From positions 1-15,068 of the forward strand of contig NW_025955676.1 in the NCBI RefSeq assembly GCF_022376445.1: 15,068 bases of DNA. Reading direction: 5' to 3'. How positions within the stretch are numbered: the stretch's first letter is position 1; every line of letters starts with the position of its first letter. This stretch comes from Fomitopsis serialis. Lineage: Eukaryota > Basidiomycota > Agaricomycetes > Polyporales > Fomitopsidaceae. Under the pieces are notes generated by a model. The model saw nothing but the letters and a program-made list of their open reading frames with translations. It searched no databases and was not told the origin of the DNA. This document shows positions 8,092 through 15,068 of this stretch, piece by piece. The position numbers and the translations under genes were made by a program.

Positions 8092-9583
8092 GAGATATCT
8101 GCGCACCGTGGAACATTTAAGCTCAAGAGTGCTGTTCACTGACTCGGGGTCTCGCGTTAACTTCATAGAGACGGAAGTGCTGCGGTCGAGCGCCTTCCTT
8201 GCATTAGAGCTAGCAACGTGGTCATGAGTACGAAGGAGCGGGACACTCGATCCTCATCTCGCCATCGCAAGAGGCAAGCTTGGATCGAGTCCGGACCGGA
8301 GCACTCGACCGTGACTCACCAGAGTCGCCACTGGGGTTCATTGCAGACTACCGTTGTCCAACTCTTCCTCCGCTCTGTTGAACGACATACGATTGTGATG
8401 TCTTGGCTCAGCGAGATGTCCTGAGCAGTCAATGCCGTGGAAGGTCAGTCTGAACAGGAGGGGCAGACCTGTCAGGTACGGGATGTCTGCGGATGCAGCA
8501 GCGGTGGTCGACCAACAGTCCCAGGAAATGTCCCCCTATTTATAATTTCTGTAGGACCGTTGAGCGGCAGAAGCCGGTCTAACAGCGGCTTTCCATCGTC
8601 AGGGCAAAGACTTGCTTCCGAGCCTCACCGGTGAGCATTACCACAGCGTCGGCGTCAGGGAATGGGCCACTTACAATGAGTTCCACTATCAGACGCAGAG
8701 TTGTACACGTGAGCAGTCGGAGGTACGTGTACCGTTATACAGCACCTAGATTGGCTTTCCATCCCGACGTTGTGACTCTCATCGACCCGTGACACAGCGT
8801 CTGAGCTTGGTGTGGTGATTTCCAGCTGTGGTCTCGATCATTTCTGCAGATTGGCGATGCAGGTCAGAGCGCCTGGCATACTATTGCTGTTGTTGTTGTT
8901 GGCCGAGTCCTACAGAGCGACAGCGAACGAGAAGTTGGTACGGTACACAATCGTGCGCCGTCCGCGGCGTGGCGACTAGCAGATGCACAGACCAGCAAGC
9001 GCTCCACCTAGTATGCAAGTACGCGGCGGTGTCAAGTACTGGGCTTATCAGTGGATTTGCAAATTTACTCGTCTTGCTCTTAAGTTCACGTCCGTCCGTT
9101 AACGTTCAACCCCCCATGTCCTTTCCGCAGGTATCTGCCGCTCCCTCCTCCCCAAGCGCGGGTCTTTCCACCCACTATGATCCACGCGGCACGATCGAGA
9201 CCCTCGACGACGGTGTACGCCGTAGCCCTGCACACCGACCACCAAGTCCCGGAAAAGGTGTTTCACTAGCACGGTGTGTACGTTCGGCTCTCTTGGTGTG
9301 TATCATACTCAGTCACAACTTCAATTCACCGGTGGTTTTCCATACACCCCTTGATGGCTGGTGTTAACAGGTCTGACGATTCACCTGCGAACTATCCACG
9401 ACGCAGGTTATGTGAACCCTTGTCATGCATACGGATGGTGGGCTGTGGTGGGAGATTGCATCCCATTCCACATCAATTCCTTATTAACGCTCATTTCCAT
9501 CGCTAGACATGGTGGACAGCGAGCCACCATATTTCCATCCGTTTCTCCAGCCCGTTCACCCTCGCAACTTGACCATTTCCTGA
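8092..9583. other. 1.5 kb with possible remains of another zinc-finger copy
   Basis: A Gly/Ser-rich open segment (8555-8630) is followed by a good donor (GTGAGC at 8631). A Ser/Pro-rich open segment begins after CTTTCCGCAG at 9131 and ends near a donor-like GTGTTT at 9258; a second frame of it is also open. At 9426-9503 a frame reads CIRMVGCGGRL and later HQFLINAHFH, giving C-x5-C-G-x-x-L as in finger 1 of the neighbours, then a stop. A short TTG microsatellite lies at about 8886-8901. No complete gene model could be built. The 179-codon frame at 8828-9367 starts at GTG and is not accepted as one protein. Confidence 0.25.
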
Positions 9584-9613
9584 CCTGGTGGATGATGGCC
9601 TGGTGGATGGCGG
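9584..9613. repeat. Two-copy 15-base tandem repeat
   Basis: CCTGGTGGATGATGG is followed directly by CCTGGTGGATGGCGG, 13 of 15 positions matching. It sits just upstream of the TATA-like element at 9632. Confidence 0.5.
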
Positions 9614-9631
9614 ATCTTCCTCAACTGCATG

Positions 9632-9638
9632 TATAAAG
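9632..9638 (+). promoter_or_regulatory. TATA-like element of zinc-finger gene 3
   Basis: TATAAAG stands 92 bases before ATG 9724, close to the 83 and 86 bases found in the two other copies. This spacing is the main reason for suspecting that 9724, rather than 9829, was the original start. Confidence 0.4.
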
Positions 9639-9723
9639 CATCAATGGAGTAGTTCCAGGTTACCGATCGTACCTCCACGATGGTATGCTATTACTGTGGC
9701 AAGACGGCTGGCGACCCATTTCA

Positions 9724-11343
9724 ATGTGCGAGCTGTTACAACAACCCGATGGACCCATCGCGCACTTTAATGTCTTCCTCATCCGAGCGGATCGCTGTTG
9801 AAAAAATGTTGGGCACAGGAAGGACGACATGTCGGGTGGCGGGTATGTTTTCATCGACATTGTCTGTGATAGCAGTCTTGCTGAAGTGATTTCTCAGTCT
9901 ACGTCTCGACATTCCTTCGTCGAATCAGGCTCCGGCTGACACCGTCGCGAGCTCAATGACACCTAACCGTAATCAGTTGCAGGATACATCCAGTGCTGGA
10001 ACAGGCGAGGGAGGATTGTGAGTCCGTTAACCAATAGCATCACTTTGTCCTAAGATATCCTATTTCAGAGACTATGCCTTCTCGAACTCTTCAACTCATC
10101 CAATTCGGCAAAGTACGATGCCAACGCAGTAAATTCGTCTATACAATACTTAAGGATATGCAACTGATCATGTCTACTAGGCTGCGTCGCATAGTCACGC
10201 CTGTTCGCAGCGCCACTGGTTCCGTCTGGGTCACGCATACGGATAATGCGCATGAGCTCGCTCCTCCATACTACTACCCGGTGGTCCCTGCGACCTCTCC
10301 TCAGATGAATTACGAGGAATGGTGCGCGGCAGCAGCTGATTTGAACCCGGTCGCACTGTCAGCAGCAGCTAGTCCGGCGATGATGTCTAGCGTCGCGGAC
10401 CAGCAAGACGTAGGTCAGCAAGTCGACAGTCATGTGGGATGGTGTGTAACTTGATACTGCTATATATGTCGGCTACTGACTTCCTCTAGTATTGATCCGG
10501 CTTTGATCGCGCAAGATAGGGTCGGCGGTGCTAGCTTGGAGCAGGCGAACTGCTCATCCAGCTACGGGGACCGGTGCGTCTTAGTCTTGGACTATCGCCG
10601 TCTCGATGTTCACGTCGGTCCCGCAGGCCATTGCCACACGTTGGTGCGCCTTCTTCCCCCGTCGTAATCGAGTCGGCAAGCGCAAATCCACTGTTTAACG
10701 CCACGCGTTCGCTGCCTATCTCTTCTGTGGGAGGTGTCCGGCCAAAACCTTCTCGAGGAACGTGTCATTTTTGGGGAGAAATGTGGAAAACCTCTACATG
10801 ATTGCAGCACTCGCGGCGTGAAGGAACATTTCCTCCTGTTCCACAAACACGAGTTGGAGTACTACACCTACGAAGGCAAGGAGGTAGTGGACTGTCCTTG
10901 GTACGAAGAAGGGAAACCATGCGCCCAAACACTTGCGCGGGACGGTTTGTACAAGCATGTCGCCACCCGCCATCTGCGCAGTGCTGAAAGTTCTTGCCCT
11001 TACTGCCACAACAAGATCTCTCGCAGCGACGCGATGTTGCGCCATTTCAGGCGAGACTGCAAATATATACCCGCTGGCATCAAGTTCAAAGAGGTGGAAG
11101 ATTGTGAGCATACTTCATTTCGTCCACCTATCGCCGTTGCTGACCTCCTCTGCAGACAAAGACCGCCAGGGGCGCCGAGCGGGTGCTAAGCTGAGATCAC
11201 AGTGCTCTATGCGCCTAGCTTACGGCTACAGATGCTATCGGACAAGGAAGCGGGTTTCCTATGTCGAACAGGAGCGGGGTGATGTAGCGCGTCATCATCC
11301 AGCAACAGGAATTGACACGAGTGGGTTGTCTCGATCTCTGTAA
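9724..11343 (+). pseudogene. Three-finger C2H2/C2HC zinc-finger paralogue with a frameshift and a probable nonsense codon
   Basis: Exons read as 9724 (or 9829)-9842, 9898-10017, 10069-10128, 10181-10441, 10490-10573, 10627-11103 and 11156-11343. The introns are 55, 51, 52, 48, 53 and 52 bases; the first five are phase 2. From ATG 9829 the product is about 400 residues if one base is removed. From ATG 9724 the first exon has a length like the other copies (119 bases) and is in phase, but an in-frame TGA at 9799 interrupts it. Finger 1 begins in one frame (TCHFWGE) and continues in another (CGKPL..HFLLFH). One extra A in the AAA run 10779-10781 explains this and would give C-x5-C as in the paralogues. 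Fingers 2 and 3 are intact: CPWYEEGKPC..HVATRH, then CPYCHNKISRSDAMLRH..C. The frame after the last intron gives a basic tail to TAA 11341; without that intron the protein ends at 11189. Middle exons are rich in Ala, Ser, Gln and Pro. With two lesions this copy looks like it is decaying, though sequencing error could explain the indel. Confidence 0.65.
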
Positions 11344-11984
11344 TTGTAGTCCTGTCGCATTACTACGAGCTACCTGCGGTCGGGATTTGCGTCAGGTTGT
11401 ACACTGGGTTCCATACAATGCTTTGCATGTACGGTCAATCTGCTTTAATGAATGTACTGCCTGCGTCCAACATATCCTATGGGTGCGTGCGGTTACTGGT
11501 AAGCTATACTTATAAGGAGAAGAGCGCGGTTGGAGCACTGTTCTGAGGCACTGCAGCTGTCGGAGTGCAGGCTGCCCATGCCAGTGCTGCTGCTCAGCTC
11601 ACGATTGGCGACAGGCTTCGGCGGGGCTCACTGGTGCCTGTCCACGCCTAATGACCTAGCTACTAGAGTAAAAGTTGAGCTACAATGGAGGTACCTTCAA
11701 TGCTTCGGAGGATGGTCTAACAGGGCCATCTGATATGGGAGTTACTTGAACGTTCGTCCGTTTCAATCACAGGATGGTAGATCAAAAACTACTAGATCTC
11801 CATACTCTCTCAACCAACAAACCATGAACGCCACACACTACGAAGCTGCAGTAGCCTCGAATGTCTAGTAGAAATTCGCCCCAATATAGGCGGCGCAAGA
11901 TCCATCTAGGTCTGCCGGTGAGACCTGTGAGAGCGAGTCCGCCGCGTCGACCCAACGAGACGCCACCGCCGTGGGTTCACGCTT
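11344..11984. other. 640 bases between convergent genes, no gene recognised
   Basis: The stretch separates the plus-strand zinc-finger copy from the minus-strand F-box gene, so it should hold both 3' ends. A 67-codon frame (11530-11733) begins with TTG and has no known motif. I see no repeat or RNA gene. Confidence 0.4.
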
Positions 11985-13049
11985 TCATGTTCCTTGGCAA
12001 ATGGTATCCAAACTGCCCCAAGGGGTTTCAGCGACGGCAGACCACATCTCCCTGGCATTGTGATGCGCACCTACGTCCATGAACTCAAGGAGATTGTCGC
12101 GGAGCCCGGGCATCCGCAGAACGCGGATGAGGCGTATATCTTGAGAGTGTTTGCATGCCTCTGCAGGAGCGGAGGAAGCACCTGAAGTCAAAACGTGCAT
12201 CTCGGACTGGCTGCAGTCCACGATGGACACTTCCTGTGGAGCGAGATGATGCATGCTCTGGCACCGTGAACACCATTCTAGGACGCCCAACAGAAGTTGG
12301 CTCTGTAAGCCGACGAGGTGCAGTGCGCGTAGATGCGGTAGAGGACAACCGCGATTACGTTCAGGCCAATGGTGACCGGAAACCTGCGGTGAATGGATCA
12401 AGTGTCCGCGGATCAGCGTTAGGTGAGACAGGTTCGGAAACGCACAAAGAAGGCGTAGCAGGTCATGTAGGTTGTATAGCTCGAAGTCGGACAACTCCAC
12501 ATGAGTGACCGTTCGCGATTGCCGCAGAAACCTTGGGAAACTGGGATGGATCGGAGGACGCAAACATTTTTGGAAACAGATGGCGTCTAGACTGTGAAGG
12601 CGGTTCCCAAAGAGAAGAGGCACGGTATGCGCAAAGCGCTCCTTGTCGTCACCGCCGATGATTGTCAACTCGCGCGTACGAGACAGCTCGTCCTGTACAT
12701 GCGAATCATGACGGGCCAGAGAGGCGAGGATGCAACAGGCACGAGCACTTTCAATTGTTATCTTGACGTAGAGGACCGCCTGGCTATGAGGATACCATGC
12801 ATGAGAGACAGCTGAGCAAGCAGCAAGGGTGACCATATCGCCTTGCAAGTCATCAATGAAGTGCTCGATGAGCTCCACCGGCACCCTGTCTGATATTTTA
12901 CGGGGAAGTGGCGAGACGGATTCGACATGGCTACCGAGAGGTCGCTGCAGAATTGCCTGATCGGAGGGTACGCCGACCAGCACACTGGGATCTACGAGAC
13001 CCGGAGCTGTCTCGCCGTACGTGTTGACCTGGTTCCGGCGGTGGCACAT
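11985..13049 (-). CDS. F-box protein with a leucine-rich C-terminal region
   Basis: A single uninterrupted minus-strand frame of 354 residues from ATG 13049. The open frame extends 16 codons further upstream to a GTG, but ATG 13049 is the first ATG. At about residues 55-100 it reads RVPVELIEHFIDDLQGD and then LAACSAVSHAWYPHSQAVL, the pattern of the basidiomycete F-box-like domain (Pro-x-Glu-Leu start, conserved Trp near the end). Such domains usually bind Skp1 and bring targets to an SCF ubiquitin ligase. The remainder has leucine-rich stretches such as HDLLRLLCAFPNLSHLTL and LPHLRALHLVG, as in F-box/LRR-like proteins. The C-terminus ends soon after WGSLDTICQGT, which may be shorter than usual for the group. 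The target cannot be inferred. It is convergent with the zinc-finger gene on its left and shows no splice sites that improve the model. Confidence 0.8.
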   Translation of the reverse strand: MCHRRNQVNTYGETAPGLVDPSVLVGVPSDQAILQRPLGSHVESVSPLPRKISDRVPVELIEHFIDDLQGDMVTLAACSAVSHAWYPHSQAVLYVKITIESARACCILASLARHDSHVQDELSRTRELTIIGGDDKERFAHTVPLLFGNRLHSLDAICFQKCLRPPIHPSFPRFLRQSRTVTHVELSDFELYNLHDLLRLLCAFPNLSHLTLIRGHLIHSPQVSGHHWPERNRGCPLPHLRALHLVGLQSQLLLGVLEWCSRCQSMHHLAPQEVSIVDCSQSEMHVLTSGASSAPAEACKHSQDIRLIRVLRMPGLRDNLLEFMDVGAHHNAREMWSAVAETPWGSLDTICQGT

Positions 13050-13796
13050 GAAGGTAGGTGTGCCGGCCTTGGTTTGTGAATGTACAGCTTCGTTCACTGT
13101 GTACAGCGTGAGGTTACTCGTTCAGCGTGATTTGGTAACGAGCCGCAACAAGTCCATACTAGGGGACACCTATCTCATCTTGGCAGTGCTGAGACGAAAC
13201 AGAGTCCATCGTCAGAACGACGGACGTTATGCCCCGAAGACCTCGAACACAGCACGGTTATGCAAGGGTGAATGGAGAGGAAGCACGGTGATGACGAGTA
13301 CTTCATAAGTCATTTGTGCCCCATATAACGCAGCCGATGGTGGAGACGGTTTCAATTCATGGATACATACTTTGACGGTGTCAAGATGGGCCAGTGGAAA
13401 GCGAGAGGACATCACCCACGAGTCAACAGGCCCTGATCAAGTTGTGCGTATGTTCGATGTAGAAATGACCCCGCCTGGTGGCGTGCTGAAAACCGCACGC
13501 GACAAAGCCAGGTTCTGATTACTGGCAGGAAGTCCGACTTGGACGGCAGACGTCACGGTAAGTTGGCAGTCATTCTGACCTGCCAGTGTGTGACCTGTCT
13601 AACGGCCGTCGGGTTAACACATGAACTTCCATGAATTAGAAATCTGAGATTTGAAGACCATGGAGGCAACGTACGGAGACAATGACCATATCAGTCAAAG
13701 AACGAGACTCGTCAAGAGGTGGCCTAGTACTGCTTGAGGAGGAGGACTGGCCGCCCAGCCGCTGCGGCGCCACCAACGGCCACCATAACGGAAGGA
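13050..13796. other. Upstream region of the F-box gene, no other gene seen
   Basis: This 750-base stretch should hold the minus-strand F-box promoter. No TATA box at a convincing distance was found. Short open frames on both strands carry no recognised motif. Confidence 0.4.
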
Positions 13797-13840
13797 TAGT
13801 GACAGAACTGTGACCACGCTGTGACCAAGCTGTGACACAG
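13797..13840. repeat. 11-base tandem repeat, three good units and one weaker
   Basis: Units CTGTGACCACG, CTGTGACCAAG and CTGTGACACAG follow one another at 13808-13840. A weaker unit TAGTGACAGAA precedes them in register at 13797-13807. All share GTGAC, repeated once per 11 bases, close to one helical turn, so all copies face the same side of the DNA. The array lies 70-113 bases before the ATG of a possible small gene at 13910, a position typical of upstream activating sites. Confidence 0.65.
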
Positions 13841-13909
13841 CCTCGAGTCGAGTCTCTACACCGTACATACGTCACCGGCTTGCGTTTCACTGATTTGATT
13901 ACTATCTAG

Positions 13910-14326
13910 ATGTCGCGAGGTGAGAGCACTTCGTCTCCAGTTCCGAGTTCTGATTTGTTGTTAGCTAGTAGATTGATAGAGTCAGTGCGGGCTATAGACA
14001 TAGCACCGCAAATTCGTCCCGATGCCGTCTTGCACACCCCGGACTCGGACAATCCGTGCTTCACGCAGGCCCATAATAATAGTACGTGAACATCACGTTG
14101 ATCCCACGGGTCGTCGCGCTGGCAGCCAACGACAGTCGTAGTGAGCATCGCACGAACAGCCCATATTTCAAAAATCTATTTCACGCTCCAATCGATTTTT
14201 GAGGACTCGGAGGAGTGTCTACACGACGAGGCACTGTTGCGATCTTCCCTTCGGGTTCACGACATTATTTTCAATGTCACTTGGAGGCTGCCTGAAGTTC
14301 GATCGCTATTGCCGTTCTCTCCGTGA
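13910..14326 (+). CDS. Possible small two-exon gene, unrecognised
   Basis: From ATG 13910 a frame of 59 codons is open and protein-like, Ser/Pro-rich at first, then IDIAPQIRPDAVLHTPDSD. A donor GTACGT at 14082 and an acceptor ACAG ending at 14159 remove 78 bases. The join continues in frame as HISKIYFTLQSIFEDSEE to a stop at 14324, giving 112 residues. No domain is recognised; there is no signal peptide or membrane segment. The intron is longer than the others in the window and its branch site is unclear. The upstream tandem repeat supports a promoter here, but the frame could be fortuitous. Confidence 0.28.
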
Positions 14327-15068
14327 ACATGTTCATTCCTTCACTGCTTCAAAACTTCCCTCAGACACTTCAGGTGGCTGTCAGCCGAGTTGCCCGGAAA
14401 TCTTCGTGTTGTTCGCGGAGCGAGCGTTACATGTTCAATTAACCATCACATAAACCCCGTTGTGTTCAACGGAATGTCACTCCGAGTATCGACAATACAA
14501 TGGTAGATCCTTTTTACGTGTTTCGAACTGTAGATTCTGACATGAACATCAATTCTAGCCACCGTCAATCACCACTGGCAGGTTGATGGCAGGTTGAGTG
14601 TCCGAGTCTTACGGGAGGTACGCCATCTGTTCTAGCCAACTAGGCTGTACTGAGACGACCAGACTGCCACTCGTTCCGGCCAATAGGCTTACCTGTGTCC
14701 AAAGAGCAGCGAATGTAACGTTGATCTCGCTCACTGGGTGGCTTCATATTGTTCTCTGCTCAGGCATCACACCGTCTGAATTCTATCTTGTGAACAAAGG
14801 CTGACGGTCTGCTGGGACCTCAGCCTCCTGCATCCCGTCCTTCGGATCGGTAACAACAACGGTCCTGGCGCACCGGGGTGTCGCGGAGGACGGAAACATT
14901 GCTAACTCTAGGGACTCGACTCCATGCATCGGTGGCCTTGATGATGCACGACTACGCTGTGCCCAGTTGGTTTAAAACCACAGGAGAAGGCGACAGTTCC
15001 CCAGCAAGAAGTCTTACCAACCGTCGCAAGTCCAGTACCGAATGGTTTACTACAACCGTCAGACTACG
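14327..15068. other. Right end of the window, no gene recognised
   Basis: Only short open frames without known motifs occur, on both strands. No terminal repeat, RNA gene or clear promoter was found. A gene running out of the window cannot be excluded. Confidence 0.35.

Noticed and set aside
8828..9367. 179-codon open frame, the longest in the 8-9.6 kb stretch
   Set aside because: It begins at GTG, includes a TTG microsatellite and likely intron sequence, and has no known domain; only a Ser/Pro-rich part looks exon-like.
14168..14202. Inverted repeat TCAAAAATC / GATTTTTGA with a 17-base loop
   Set aside because: It is AT-rich, lies within a possible exon, and is not followed by a T run or another terminator feature; such stems arise by chance.
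1..15068. tRNA, rRNA, CRISPR, insertion sequences and transposon genes
   Set aside because: None was found. A GGTTCAAA string at 7485-7492 recalls a tRNA B box but lacks the rest of the consensus and a partner A box.

Overview
This is a eukaryotic window, most likely from a wood-decay or related mushroom-forming fungus (Basidiomycota, Agaricomycetes; Polyporales would fit). The reading frames are broken by many short introns (about 46-68 bases, GT..AG). The proteins are of types enlarged in these fungi: a CNCH-like fungal alpha/beta hydrolase, an F-box protein, and multi-exon C2H2-type zinc-finger proteins. Nothing bacterial was seen: no operons, ribosome binding sites, CRISPR or insertion sequences. 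All exon models were assembled by hand from splice signals, reading frame and internal consistency. No database search was possible.

Layout. At 306-1592 (minus) lies a four-exon alpha/beta hydrolase gene with one missing base beside its catalytic serine. From 1593 to about 3148 no gene is recognised. From 3232 to 11343 (plus) lies a dispersed cluster of related zinc-finger genes. The first (3232-4759) is intact, with seven exons and three fingers. The second (5972-6821) has five exons and stops after one finger. The third (9724/9829-11343) carries three fingers but has a one-base frameshift in finger 1 and probably a stop codon in exon 1. Between them are weak traces of further decayed copies (5027-5272, 8555-9506) and a frameshifted F-box-like fragment (7931-8091). 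At 11985-13049 (minus) lies a single-exon F-box gene. The last 2 kb holds an 11-base tandem repeat beside a possible small two-exon gene (13910-14326).

The most interesting structure is the zinc-finger cluster. All of the introns between the disordered N-terminal exons have the same phase (phase 2), so every internal exon can be gained, lost or skipped without changing frame. Each copy has a TATA-like element 83-92 bases before its likely ATG. The middle copy also has four perfect palindromes of the form TCCAC-N3-GTGGA in its upstream region. Taken together this looks like a lineage-specific, rapidly turning-over family of putative transcription regulators with its own cis-elements. That interpretation is inference; the motifs, phases and lesions are read directly from the sequence.
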